From the NCBI RefSeq assembly GCF_001649575.2, contig NC_051445.1, positions 24,682,341-24,746,340 of the forward strand: 64,000 bases of DNA. Direction: 5' to 3'. Positions 1 to 13,115 of the stretch are shown here, piece after piece. The position numbers and the translations under genes are program-made. The DNA is from Kryptolebias marmoratus (lineage: Eukaryota > Chordata > Actinopteri > Cyprinodontiformes > Rivulidae). The stretch's first letter is position 1; each line of letters starts with the position of its first letter. A model generated the notes under the pieces. That model was given only the letters and a program-made list of their open reading frames with translations. It was not told the DNA's origin and made no database searches.

Positions 1-300
1 AGAAGTATCAGGCACGGAGCAGGCAAAAGTCGGTGGTCAAAAAACAGGCAAGGGTCGAGATCAGGCATGAACAAGACATGAACGCTGGACATTTACTCGC
101 TGTGAGGCTTTCAATAATCTGGCGAAGAGTACTGGGAGCTGTGGGTATTTATGGAGACCAGAACAGGTGAAACAGATGACTGTGATTACTTGGGCACGAT
201 AATATGGGCGTGGCTTGAACTGTGGATGAGTGGAAAATTACTTGGCTGTGGCATGACTGGAAGCAAGAGGCGTGGCAGGAACAGATGGAGCTGTGACACA
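1..300. repeat. Probable dispersed repeat fragment
   Basis: The phrasing (GGCAAGGGTCGAGATCAGG, ACGCTGGACA, GAGGCTTTCAATAATCTGGC, then several GGCGTGGC and ACAGATG steps) resembles a fish dispersed repeat that I associate with LTR-type elements. It runs off the left edge. No coding frame is credible here. The family assignment is from memory. Confidence 0.3.
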
Positions 301-566
301 ACAAGCAAATGTTTAGTAAGGTTCTTGTCATTTCAAACAATGAAGATGTAAATTCAGCACATTATGAACTCTGCATGCGAGAGGCATCTGCAACAACCCA
401 AGCTCCTGACTGTGACTCAACGACAATCATGGCAACAGCTCAAACACCATTAATACAGTCTGGAATTTCAGTGTCAGAGCTTCCTAAGTCATAAATACTC
501 ACTGATGCCTGGGATCACCACAGTAAACATGCAGAGATGAACGTGTCCTTTAGCATGACATTTATC

Positions 567-592
567 CACACACACACACACACACACACACA
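567..592. repeat. (CA)n microsatellite
   Basis: Uninterrupted CA dinucleotide repeat of about 13 units. Confidence 0.95.
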
Positions 593-599
593 GGGACCA

Positions 600-3500
600 G
601 CTTCAGCCCACTCCACACCTGTGAATAAGTGACTGGACTGCACCATCTGTCACCGATAAAGAGAATAACTAAATGGAGCGTTACATGCTCATGTTTTTGG
701 GCCATGTTCTGTACGTATATTTAAAAAAACCTTACCATAGACAAGATGGACAGAAAGGGAAAGGAGGTGACATGTTAATATTCACTCAGATACATTTAAC
801 GGTCATCTGGTTGATTTGAATACCCCCTCGAATGGCTAGCTGTTATTGTCTTTCTCTCACATACATTGAAATTTACTATTGCAGTAATATACAATCCTCC
901 CTCAAGTAACACTTTCTGTTACAATGAATAAAGTGTTTTGGTTAAACAACTAGAATCTTTCAGAAAATTATTATGTTATGGTGAGTTTAACACCAATTGG
1001 TTTAGCAAAAATAAACAGAATATAAGTCTAATTATCAGCAGGTCATTAAAAGATCTAACAAGTCACAATGAATAACAAGAATCCATAACCTGATTATTAA
1101 TAACCTGAGTTTATTAGGTGTTCTTTTACCCTTCTTCTTATTCTTTAGGTTTTTAATATTTTTGATTATATTATAGTTTTGTGTTGATCTATTTGTTGTC
1201 ATTTTGTGTTGTGTATGTTTTATTTCTCCAGTCCCCAGCCATGGACTTGAGTTGTGAATTGGCAAATTGCAAAATACTCTTTATGCAGAACATTAGATGT
1301 ACTAAATGTCCATCATGTCTAACTGCATTGTCCCTGCTAAACTAAGAATAAATAAACAAAAATAAATGACAGAAATTAAGCAAAAAAGTAGTATTAACAC
1401 TGTTAAAAAAAACTACAGAACCCGTAAGAATCTAAAAGTAACTACAACTTTAATCTACTAATGGTGGTAGATTAATGGTGACAATGTGGTATTCATTGTG
1501 TTGTTTTTTGTGTATGTTGTAAAATGCACAAGTGTGTGTCAAAGGAGAATTTTCTGCCACAATAAAGTTTATCTTATCTGATCTTTCTCATACATTTGGA
1601 ATACTCTGAGCCGGGTACCAAACATTTAATGTCTGAGCCGTAATTGATTTTAAATTAACTGGTGCCAAATTTAATGTATAAGCATAGCAAAAAAGATAAG
1701 GGATACAGGAAGCTTATTGATTCTTAACAATTTATCACAAAGAAACGTCAAGCAGAACACCCCAGAGATCAGACAAATCCACGTGGCACAATCTTCCCTA
1801 GGAGTGCCTTTTAAACAAGTTTATCAGCGAGAAAGAGCAAGGCCACCGGTTCCATCACAACTGCGGGCCGCATCGCTTTAAAAATAACATGACCTACATC
1901 AAACTGTGGACAGATATGCACTGTGTATGACAATCTATCCTAAACCTTATGTTTCCACAACAAGCACATTATGATGCAAAAAATAAACATTACATATAAA
2001 TGAAGAAATGTCTCTCCTGCAGCTTTTTCGAGTTTTACGTGGTATAGGCAAGACACAAATATGCATGGACACTTGATTATGCTGTAAAATGGTACCAAAG
2101 TTGGTAATGTACAAATGTAATCACCAACTGCGTCAGCACCACAGACGTGTTGTACATCTTAGGAACCAGTGGCTGTTTAGTATAATGGAATATGCAATGC
2201 ATTTGTTGAATAGAGGACCTACTAGAATTCTGCTTTTATTGTATGCATTTTCATTCCATTTGCTCCATTGATGAGGCGCCTATGCTAATGTGGATACACA
2301 TTTCAAAGCGTGACGATGCAGTTCCTAGATTTTGGGGAAAGATATTGCTTACTGGTCCTTCCAAGAAACATACAGGAGCATTTCCTCACCCGACTTTGTT
2401 TTACCGGGAATGAAAATGTATCTGTGTAGGTAAAACACTACTAATGCCACATTTTGTACGCTGTGATAAATGCATAGTTAATTGTTGGATGTTACTGCAT
2501 GTTTTAATTGAACAAAATGAAAGCTGAAAATGCTGAATTATGCAGCTATTGTGTGCTGTATGTTAATTTTTTTTTATTTTTATTTTTTACATGTATTAAT
2601 CAGGACTGAGTGGCATGCTGTTGTGCGTCACTAATAGATGCTTGTATGTGTGTGTGTGAGAGAGAGAGAGAGATGGACTCACACCTTTAAAACTGTGCAT
2701 GTGGCAGCTGCATTGTTGTCTGTCTGTTGTGATTAACATTAAACCCGAGGGCAACAACATGCCGTGCGTACATGTGCAGTCAAGCCTTTAGACGTGTCAC
2801 AAAAACATTAAACTTGTGACAAACATCCAGCTATCCGGGTTTATGTAACGTACACAAGATAGCCGATTTCAAGCTTGCGTGTTTAAAATTAGCTTGACTT
2901 TCAGTTTGTGGGTTTGCGAGTTGCTTAAAAAAAACATCCCATCACGAGTGGCTATTTGTAGCAAGACCACTTGATTTTTATAACCTCATCAAACACAAGA
3001 AATGTTGATACCATTAGATAGATCTTTTAAAGACATATCCAACACAATTAGAATTTTTAAAATCGGTCTCCTGGTTACCAATTTATTTAATTGGTCTAAA
3101 TGAATACAATTCTTGAAAAGGCAGCAATAGAAAGAAACTTTCATTGCTCTGATTGGCTGAAAATTTTCAGATTATTCCTTTGCAGATAACACATGAGGGA
3201 AGCAGTCAAAAGTGCCAGCTCCTGCCCGGCTCTTTGCCGATATCTATCATTTGTGGAATCAGCTGTAAATCCTCGCAATGTAGGCATCCGTCAAAAGACC
3301 GATGATCTTTTTGGATTTTAATCATTCCTAATTTTTACACATGGATAACAATATTGGTATCAAAACGGAGCTTATTTTACACAATTTTACACAGATTTTT
3401 TAACATAGGTTATAAAATGCTTTATTTCATCTGAATTCAGAAATTATTGAATGAATTACCTTGATCATTGCCTGACCCAGTTAGCTATAGCCTTTGTGTT

Positions 3501-3970
3501 TTGCACCTTTTTACAATGCAAAAACATTCACATACAGTACATTATAAAATGCCACTTATTAAACACTATCTTTCCAAGGAGGCCAACAGATTGTGTCAAA
3601 TCTCCATCGCAGTCTCTCATCCTGAGCAGCACGTTGACAGCGGAAAGGAACACACAAGTTTGTGACTTTGCTTCACATCGGAGTGAAGTCCTTCTTCTCA
3701 TAAAACAAAAGTGCTTCATGCAAACTTAAAATTGACACTTTTCCTCATAAATATTACATGAAATACTATAAAGCTATTGTGTTGCAGTTCTGTTCTTTTT
3801 GACACCTGTATCAATGTCGACGATCAGAGCGCTGAATCTGAACATTTTCCTTATCTGCTGTTTTATTGACAACTTTTAGATTTTTTTCAGAATCTCCTGC
3901 AGCTTTCATTCTGCTGTTTCAACAAAGAATCAGCTGGCCTTGAATGAGTCTACTATTGTGTTTTGGTGCG
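600..3970. other. AT-rich non-coding sequence
   Basis: I see no gene, RNA or named repeat in this stretch apart from the microsatellite at 2646-2672. Frames are short and closed by stops. Several AATAAA-like hexamers (for example near 1347 and 1560) occur but are expected by chance in AT-rich DNA. Confidence 0.6.
2646..2672. repeat. (TG)n(GA)n compound microsatellite
   Basis: A run of TGTGTGTGTG passes directly into GAGAGAGAGAGAGA. Confidence 0.93.
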
Positions 3971-3973
3971 TTA

Positions 3974-4438
3974 TCAAGCAAAGTTGTTTTTTTTTTTTCT
4001 ATAAGAATATCTGATTCCACACATACAGCTACAAAGTATTTGATAAACTCGCATCTTGCCTCTGCTGCATGTGTAAGAGTGAAGTGAGCAGCCAAAACCA
4101 GCTTCCTTCCTCACCGTTTTAATCCATACGATTGTCCTGGTCTTCATATACTTGCAGTTGGAGTCACTCCGGTGCTTGGAAAAACTTACTGAAAGGTTGT
4201 TGCTCCTAGTCAAATAAATCTTTTGATGTTTTGTGTTAACTTTGCTTTTACGGTCACTGGGCTGTGACTGGTGACTAGCTGGTGACTCAAAATTGTGAGA
4301 AAACAGCCAAAATGTCTGTTGTAGTCTCACTGAATTCTGAGCGGCCAAGTGACCAACGAGCTGCGTGGCCATGTTTTGCGCGGCCAGTTCTTGAAAATCA
4401 TGGCTTGTTGCCATGTGCAGAGTCATAAATGTGGTCAC
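3974..4438 (-). pseudogene. Dispersed sequence E, copy 1, with long minus-strand frame
   Basis: A 154-codon frame on the minus strand includes HDFQELAAQN, LVGHLAAQ and NSVRLQQTFWLF. The same order of residues (HDFQKLA, LAGHL, SVRLQ) is found in frame at 28126-28252 on the + strand. The two loci are therefore related, and the similarity follows a reading frame. No start, splice or product can be assigned. I read it as a relic of a mobile-element or duplicated protein segment of unknown type. The C-terminal part ends in a poly-Lys/Asn stretch read from a T-run, so the real end is probably upstream. Confidence 0.4.
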
Positions 4439-4439
4439 T

Positions 4440-5584
4440 TGATCATTGGGAACATCATTGTGAAGTCTGAAAAACAGTCGGTCTGTTAGGGATCACACTT
4501 ATTAGTAAATTCCACAACATTCTGTGTTTTACACTGGATTGGATATTTCAAAGTAAGCAAGACTGTTGTCTTACTTTCCAAACTTTTCTGTCCATTTTCT
4601 GTGCTATTTTGTTTTTTCCCCCTTTTTTTTTTAAAAAAAAGTGAACTTATAAAATGTTTCACATTATTTAGCACTTTATCAAAGCAAACAGATAGCACAA
4701 GATGTGTTTATTCAGTTGGCGTTTTTTTTTTTTTTTTTTAAAGAGGAGTTCTAATTTGCGTGTCTCTTATGAAGCTTCACTGGCTACAAGCGAGCGAGGC
4801 TAAAAAAGTGAATCGGACTGGATAAACTCATTAGTAACTTATCATTTAGCAGGTTCACATCTATAGCTTTTGTTTTGGAGGCTGCTGAGTTGGAAGGCAT
4901 ACCCTTATGTCAGCAGTTATTAGGTCAAACACAAAGAGAGGCTCAGTCTGTCCGTTTCTATCCCGATCAGGAGGCAGATGTCTGTGCAGAAACCTTGAGT
5001 GGGTTGGACAGCGACCCGGGGAGTGTGTGTCGGATCCGAGGAGGTATGTTCTTGGGTGACCTCAGTGTGCGTGTCTATGTTTAGGAGCAGAAGCCGGCAC
5101 GCTTGTTTGTTCAGGAAGTTTGCTGGAGATTTGCAGTGATGAATTAAGGGTGGCAGAGCACTGATGCAGAAGACTCGCCGAGGGCGGGGGTGAGGGGGAA
5201 ATGAGGTAATGGAGAGAAGATGTTGCTTCATCGCGCCATGCTCGGATCTATACGGAGCGGAGTGTCCATGGATTGGCTTCAGTTTCTGTCGGGGCAGAGA
5301 GGAAGAAGACCCAGGAAGACTTTCGACAACATGAATAATACAAAGACCGGCTCACTGTTTTGCTGATGTTTTTGTTTGGTCATGTTGTCCTGTGACTGAA
5401 GCCATCTGCATCATTTTCTGCTGCTGTGAACAACTAGAGCAAACTACTGCAGCCACCGTCTTATTTATAAGGACTCAGAGTTTTGGATCACAAATCCTTA
5501 TGATAACATTTGTTCTGCATGAGTTTCTAACATAGCCAAAGGAAATGCATACTCGCTAAGAAACAAGAACCTTCAACTAATAAC
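4440..5584. other. Non-coding sequence with T-runs
   Basis: No named repeat is seen. It contains long T-runs (4622-4640 broken, and 4722-4739) and an open frame at 4853-5042 ending at a strong-looking donor, GAG|GTATGT. That frame is listed as a finding, not as a gene. Confidence 0.5.
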
Positions 5585-5588
5585 TTAA

Positions 5589-5822
5589 AGGGACCTATTA
5601 TGCAAAATTCACTTTTTACATGTTTTGGCCAACAGCAGCTTATTTACATAATAGTGACGTAGCCCTAAAACCGCTCATTCTGAAATAAGCTCAAAACAGG
5701 CAGAACTGATCAGGTAAAATCTCAATATCTGAGAATGATTTTGTGTATTAAATGTAATGAACATGTTTTGTACAGCCCACAGACCTATCCTGACTTGTTC
5801 AAGGAAGCATAATAAGTCCCCT
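5589..5822. mobile_element. TTAA-flanked MITE, short copy
   Basis: The left end AGGGACCTATTATGC and right end GCATAATAAGTCCCCT are inverted repeats, and TTAA lies on each side (5585-5588 and 5823-5826). A TTAA duplication is the signature of piggyBac-type insertion. This copy is 234 bases and is nearly identical over its right 190 bases to the right arm of the longer copy at 50887-51650. It is therefore an internal-deletion derivative. It has no coding capacity. Confidence 0.85.
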
Positions 5823-5899
5823 TTAATCAATAGTTGGGGTCAGAAGCTCCAATCCACCCACCAATCCCGATAAACTGGTTTAGTTCCTGCCACAGACCT

Positions 5900-6530
5900 G
5901 GCTTCTAAGCATAGTCTACAGATTTTCAGTGGAAAGTTAGCCTGCTTTATCCATTCAGAAACTCGTTCTGATGTATGTTTGGGATCATTGTTCTGTTGGA
6001 ACACCCAACTGTGTCAACCTAAAAATCAACAAGTTGAAGAATTTGTAGGTATTCCTCCTTCCCTATTGTTTTATCAACTTTGTTTAATGCACCAGTCCTG
6101 CTCGACAGTTGGTACAGTGTTCCTAGGGTTGAAAGTGTTGCCTCCAGACATACTTCTTGTCATTGTGGTCAAATAATTCAATCTCGGTCTCGTCTGACCA
6201 AAACAACTTTGGCTTGTCCATGAAGGTAGCTGCAAATTTCCCTTTAGATCACAGATCTTGCTTTAAGGGCAGGGGCTTCTTTCTTGGTTGACACCCTCTC
6301 CCTCCATAGTGATGTAAAACTGTCTTGCCTGTCTGTTACTGGTCCAATTCAAGAGGTTCCGGACCAATTCACTCCCATATGATGGTGACAGTTTTCTACC
6401 AGACCTTGGCAAAGTGGTGACACATTTGAAGATCTTGTACTCACATACAACTGTTTGAGCTGATGATCTTAGAAGTTGTTTAGAAATGGCTCCAAAAGTT
6501 TATTCTGCAGGCTCAGACTGAATGTTGAAC
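5900..6530 (-). mobile_element. Decayed Tc1/mariner transposase, copy 1
   Basis: Read on the minus strand, pieces of a Tc1-type transposase appear in order: a helix-turn-helix end ending TTLPRSGRK, then LFWSDETEIELFDHNDKKYVW with the first catalytic Asp, then FQQNNDPKHTSE. The usual second catalytic Asp of the QQDNDPKH motif is Asn here. Frameshifts and stops separate the pieces, and the C-terminal 'SPDLNPIE' region is not recognisable, so it cannot make active enzyme. The TTAA MITE at 5589-5822 lies just beyond its 3' side. Confidence 0.85.
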
Positions 6531-8590
6531 CTAACAGTTGGAGGTAATCTTTGCTGTGTGTTTAAGCTCAGTTTTTTAGTGCCTTGAGGAGACACAGCAG
6601 TGGGGCCTGCTCTTTCTGCTGGTTTTTGATGTGGGTTTGGTGCATTAGAGCCTTTACTCTTCAGAGGTAACATTTGGAACATTTTATGTATAGTGCATTT
6701 TATGTAATAGCTGAATGCTGTTGAATTCTGAGAGTATATGCAATGAAAATGACAAATGGTGTATTGGCATTTCCAACCTCTGGCTGGAAAAAAAAAATAA
6801 TAGTAATTGTTGTTTAGTCTTCCTTGGGAGTGCATTGACTATAGGGGATGTGGAAAGCAATTACTGGGAAACAAAAAGCCTAAGACATAGGTTGTCACTT
6901 TTCTTTTTGCTAGTCACTCAAATACTATCATTTTGAACAATCATTTTTCAGAAAAAAAAGCAATGTTTGCATGTGAATGGTTTATATCTTTTCTCAAGAG
7001 TCCTGTCACAACTACTCTTTTGACGGACTGACATTGTTTGTTTGAAGTTCATCTTTCAAATAATAATCTTTTATTAGGCTGGGAGCGGAACAATTGGCAT
7101 GTGGCACGCGGTAGGAGGAGAAATTTCAGCATTTCTTAGAAGCAGACAAGTTGAATAGACGGTGTTGAACAAAACAATCTTTCATCAACAGCCACTTTAA
7201 ATCTCCTAAAGCACCAGATTTAAATTATGCTACAGCCTCATTGCGACCAACTCTTAACTTCAACAACTTGCTTTATATAGAAGTTGGATTGATTTGTACC
7301 TCTTTGCCTCGCAGCTGCAGACTTTTATGGTATCCAAAGGAAATGTAAAGTTTGTTGAAAACATGGGTAATTTGCACCACATATATTGGAACTTGCGCAG
7401 CTCATTTCACCTGCTAGTCTCGGTCACACAAGAGAAAGTTCTCAAAAATAATTTAAACTCAGTTTCTTCAGTTTGTATTGCAGTTGAATATGAAGCAGAT
7501 GGGCAGTCCATCCATATTTCTCTGATACCTTTTTTTTTTTTTTTTTTATGAAGAAGTTGTTGTGTGCAGGCCTTGCTGCAGGAAGCTAACAGATGTCCCA
7601 TTTGTGCAGAGCTGTGCTGGGAATATCAAGTGTAGCTGCCTGCATAGCGCTAGTTGGCTGCTGTAGCATGAAGGCAGGCTGTTCACTAAGTGCTGCCCGG
7701 TGGGAGAGATCAGCTTTATCTTACACTTACCCTACCCCGACACCAAACAGCAAATCACACAGTGACCTAACTGCATTACGTCACAATGTGTCATGGACTT
7801 CCTGCGGTCGGCACAGTCAGTTTTTCATGTTTCAAGTGGAAGAGATGTGTTATTAAATAGGGCTTTAGATGGGTTCAAGCTACACAAGTGAAAATGCAGA
7901 GAATCAAAATGGAAAAATTCCTTTTAATGCAAGAATTTTTCTACTTAATGACAGCAGATGATAAACTTTGGGCAAAGTGCAAAGTTATGACAATAGGGCT
8001 ACCAGTGTTTGCTAATTGTGGATTTTTAGGTTTGGTTTTGATCTCTAGTATCTGCTTCTTTAAAGGAAAGACTTGGATTTGTAATTGGTCATTTATTTTA
8101 AAGGGACCATGTTAATAAACAAGTGAAGTTTAAAAGAACCAAGGTTAGCCAACAGTTTATATCATTGGAAGTTTATTTTCCTGGTAGTCAAAGTAAAGCT
8201 GGAGTCTTGATTTTAATCTAAAGCTCTTTTCACAAAAGACTTTTAAGTTGCATTTTTCACATCTCCAGTGTGAATTATGCAACGACCGAAGCTGCATAGG
8301 GAATGAAAGCCAACCCGTTGCTGTTATTCCTCTGAGTTGGCAAGGATGGTAGTCACAGAGCAGAGTTGGCAAGTAGGTGTAAAGTTGGGGGTTAAACTTG
8401 CAGCTCTGACCAGTGGTTCTATGACGGCAGCTCCATCACAAGACTTCACCTGCTCTTTTGGTGCGTTTGTGGACATCAAGAGCCTGGTAATAGAGGGAGT
8501 CATCTTTGCAGCCATATTGCTGAACCATTTTATGAAAACACCTTAAATTTTAAAATATTCTTCTGTGTAAATGTTATTTATACTTAAAAC
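6531..8590. other. Non-coding sequence
   Basis: I see no gene or repeat that I can name. A T-run lies at 7531-7548. Short frames in this stretch have no domain signature or splice context. Confidence 0.55.
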
Positions 8591-11500
8591 TTTACCCACT
8601 GTAGATGAACTCCATTTCTCCAAGCTGAGGCTAGGTTTGACAGGACTTGGAAGCTAATAGCTAGTCCAGTCATGGTTAAGGCTAAATTGGTTTGCTGCCA
8701 GGTTGTTCTTATGGTTTCCCATTTCTGTGGTCGAGTCACTCATGATGTCTTTTTAAACTTATGTTCAACAGCAGCCAGTTTGCTTACACCTCCACAGCAA
8801 TGAGACTTGTTACTTCTATTGTGACAAGTAGGGATCACACTACACAAGCACTGGCCTCAACAGTACCTTCCATTAAACCTCTTGGCATCTTCTACATAAT
8901 TCTGATTAATGATAAATTACAAAACTGATTCAGTGGTTTGTTTATCCCACGTACATTTCAACAATTTGTTCCCTAAAGTGCATTGCTAATAGATGGCTTA
9001 GATCATAAAGACTTTTTATTCCCTCAAAAATGACTATTAACTTCTGTTACACCTTCAAGAATTTCAAGGTTTATCAAGCGTTGAGGCATTGAGCAGTTTT
9101 ATTTTAGCAGACTTTAGTTTTTATTAGCGTTCACTAGGAATTCAGAAAAAAAAAACTGTAATCAGTCATAATCATAACTATGGTTGCAAACTGAGATAAA
9201 ATGATGTTGTTTGATAAGCATATGGAAACTTTCTTTTTTGAACACCTAATTTGAGCAGGAAACATCACTTGCACTTACCGGGGAAGTAGGCTACAGCTTG
9301 TCGGTAACGATTCGGTCTGAGAGTCTGTTGGGTGTGATTGACAACTGACCAGAGACCTCCAGCGGGCTCAGTCTTCATTTGCCAAGTCTGTCTCGACTGT
9401 CATTCTCAATTTAGAAGCAGCTCTTTCCCCCAGCAGTATGACCCACACCCTGGTTTTACACTCGTCCGGAGAGAAGGAGAGCTGCTCTGAACTGCCACTT
9501 AAAGGTTAAAGATTTGCCAGATTCTCTTTGTCGACTTACCAGATTTACTGTACAACTAAACAAACAAGTGTGCAAATTGTAGGTCTTTTATTTTATTTTT
9601 TTTAAGGATATTGTTTTCATATTGGCAAGTGATACAGCTGTTATTCCCTCTGCATTTCGTTGTGTAAGTCAGTTAAATTGCATCACACTAGAGTAGGTTA
9701 ATGTGTGTGCTGGGTTGTGTTTCAGTGAGCCTCAGTGTGTGCCAGGCACTGCCACTGTTGCCTGCTGCAGAGGGGCATCAGGTTGACCAGCTTGAGCCAA
9801 CAGGCCTGCCAACACTCGAAGGGGTAGGGTGATTACTGACCAGAGGAAGACGAGCGGAGGGGCTGATACGAGGCCGAGGAGACGGAGAGAAAGGTGGAGG
9901 TTCAGCCCGTGAATGCACGTCCTGAATTAGATTTGACCTACAAATAAAGTACGATCGCAACTTTACAGCTTCCAGGATTTGTTAGTGCTGCGACACCAGT
10001 GGTGACAGATGTTGATGCCTCCGGTCAGCCAGTCGGTGCTTCCCGCTCAGTAATGAACAAATGTGTTATTGAGGAAACGGAATGAAGTTAGTGGAAGGGT
10101 TAGCATTCAGACAGAGGCAAAGATATTGAAACAAGGCTTGCTTGCCTGAAGGTACATATAACACATCACTCCTACTCTTGGTCACTTTCCTAATTCAATT
10201 CAAGTGTTGGAGTCAAAATCTCTCACTGTCAACAGGAGAGTAAAGCCAATTCTGTATTATTGGTTTAATATACTTCATAAAATTCCCCCCAAATATTTAT
10301 CTTTACAGGTCAGCAAGAAAAGTGATTGGCTTTCTTTGCCTGACAGATTTCCTGCCTTTAATCTGACACATGTGGAAGTTTGTGCTTCGTAACTAATACG
10401 AAACAAGCAGAGGTCTTTAAGATCACAGTTTTTAAACTGATGATTGAATCAGGACACTTATTCAGATTAAAGCTCTAATGCTGCAGCTGTGAGTGGGAAA
10501 ATAAAATATATTACTGTATCTTCTTATCCGGGGTTATTTAAGTTCTTTCAGCTCTTTTTACAAATCTGGAGGTTATCTATGTAATTTAGAAGCTTAAAAA
10601 TTAGACTAGAAAGGTTATACGACCTGATTTGTGAGTGATGACTTTGGATTTTAAATTTTTTTCGGCCCATCTTTATCAGTTTTGTACAAGTCCTCGCTTT
10701 AAAGGAACAAGCTCAAAGGACAGATCAGAGATTCAGTCATGTTCATCGTTCACCATTTTAAAATTCTTAACTAAATTTGAACTAAACTCACAGCTCCAAA
10801 ATGAAGTCGTTTGCAATTAACTGGATGGCTCGTCACACAAAAAGGCAAAAATAATAAAGGCCACTTAGCAATAGAAACTAATCAGAAAATATCATGTTAG
10901 TCTAGAGAGCAGGTCATATTGTCTTATACGCTTTGTGCTGACCTGTATTGTATCTTAACCTCAAGGTTGATACTTTATTTTAATAAAACTCTGATTTATT
11001 TATTTTTAAACACAGCATCATCTGACAAAACCTGCTCGCACACAGTAACAACATCTGTGCTTTTATTTTAGCTGTAGTTACCAGTATGAGGATCATCAAG
11101 AAAAGCTAGAATTTCAACAATGTCTCCAAGTCTTTCTCCAAACTCCTGCATTTTTCCCTCTTCTGCCTCTGTGCACACCAAAATATAAGCTCGCTGAATG
11201 AATGAGGACTCTCCTGTTGAGTTTATGCAGCTAAAAGCCATTGTTTTATTTGTTAAAGTTTGAGCCCTAGGTTTTATAGGCTACACCGATGCCACACTTT
11301 TTCAAACTGAGTACAAGTACGTAGTTTCGCCCTTGCCGGTACAGAGTACCTATATGAGGATTATTGAATGCCATTACATTTCTTACAATTAGTAAAACAT
11401 CTAATTACAAATGTAATCCATTCCAACAAGTAAGTTGTATGCAGAATTTTTTTTTAACACTTTTCTTTTTTCTAATAAAAACAATGGAAATTAAAATAGT

Positions 11501-12424
11501 TCCGTCTAAGTTTGTCATGTAAAAAAAATTAAGCAGGGATCACGATAAAGCTCACATCGCTCAACTGAAGGTGTTCATACCATCATTGTGTCTCATGCAG
11601 CTCCTGTTGTTCATCCTTCATATTTGCTCAGGCAAAGGAAATAAAGTAGTGACTGCTCAGATAAAAACTTGCGTTAAAATACATTTGTTTGTGCATTTGT
11701 TTGTCAGCAGCACCACACATGTGGGCACAGAAGGGGGGAAAAAAAGGCTTAGTCAGCGCAATGTCATTGTGCCGGTGGTGACATGTAGTGTCCTTCATGT
11801 TCAGAGTCTGTCCAGTGACACAACAGGGCTGCTCTGTGTTGTTGAAGGACATGGTGCTAATGAGCTGGCCAATGGACAGCTCTTGTTTCCTTTTTGGGGA
11901 AGGGAGGGAGGGGAGGCGTCTAATTAATGTAAGCAGCAGTCAGAGGTTTGTGCTTGAAGGAATGATTGTGGTTTCACAGCCGCCTCTGCTCTGGGTCAGG
12001 TCTGGGTATCACCATCAGGAAAAGGGGAGGGCTAAAATGTTTGTGTCAACTTTCTCTGTCAGTTTTAACCTACAGTCCAGTCTGGTCTTGACTGATTTCT
12101 CTATTTTTATTCACAGAATTATTGTGCCAAGACATTTTCTTTATTATTATTTTTTTTTACACTTTTGTTTAGTTTTAAAAAATAGTGACTATGATGGTGT
12201 ATCATACTGATTTTAAAAATTAAAAATGTCATCAGTAGAGTTAAACTGAGCTGTCTCACGAAGGTCTCTTTCACAGCAAGGCACCAAATCTTACTATACT
12301 CTCTGCCCACTCTGGGCAGTAACCTTTTTTTAAAAAAAAAAAATCAAAGTATTGCCATACATGTTCTATGAATGCACCTTTGCTGTAGGGATATCTTGAC
12401 ATGTTTTCTTTTGAAAACCAGCGC
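8591..12424. other. Non-coding sequence, partly single-copy
   Basis: No supported gene. The stretches 9240-9490 and 9690-10110 have higher complexity and mixed base composition, compatible with single-copy non-coding DNA. A short piece near 8600-8720 has words also seen in family D (CCATTTCTCCAA, GCTAGTCCAGTC) but is too short to call. Confidence 0.5.
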
Positions 12425-13115
12425 AGGTAGGGCAATCATGTTTTTGCCTCTGTGTGTGTGTGCGTGTGTTGGGTTATTTGTAGCGGTCGCAAAATATTTC
12501 ATGAAGCCACTGAATGGATTTTCATGAGGCTTTTAAAAAAGTAATGATTGGGTTGACATCTACGAGTGATTAACTTCTGGAGTCAGTTTGATTCAAGATG
12601 GTCGCCACAGCTGAGCGTTCCTAAGAAATCACAAAAAAATGGGTATTACTCTGTTTATTTTACAAATATTGAGCTAAATTTAGGAGTGGTAGTAGCTGAG
12701 CACTAACTGACCGCATGAGAGCTGTGTTTAAAACTTTGCCGTCACCTACAGGAAGGAACTTTCTTAGTGTAATATCTCATGAACCACTGAATGGATTTTG
12801 ATAGAAACTTACAAAAAGGAATCATTGGATGCACGTCTACAACTGAACAACTTTGGAGTCAGCCCAATTTAAGATGGCCACCACAGCTAACCGAGCTTAG
12901 AAAACACAAAAATTGCTGTAACGCAGGCAGTTTTACAGATGTTGAGCTAAAATTTGGTGTGATAGAGGCTGAGAGTCATTCACAACACGTACTCCAGGCG
13001 AGAAATTGCAATATTGCATGAGATTTTGCATAATGTTATTTTAAAGGTTTGACCAAAATAGCTTAAGCTCTTTCATTTCTCATCATAAGATGATATTAGT
13101 CTAAAACTCTTTCAT
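12425..13115 (+). repeat. Family A repeat, about two monomers
   Basis: Two tandem monomers share the words 'ATGAANCCACTGAATGGATTTT', 'ACATCTACNA', 'AAGATGGNCNCCACAGCT' and 'GAGCTAAATTT'. The outer left end has TGTTTTTGCC followed by a TGTG run, as in other copies. The right-hand GGCGGGCGATATG end is missing. Confidence 0.85.
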
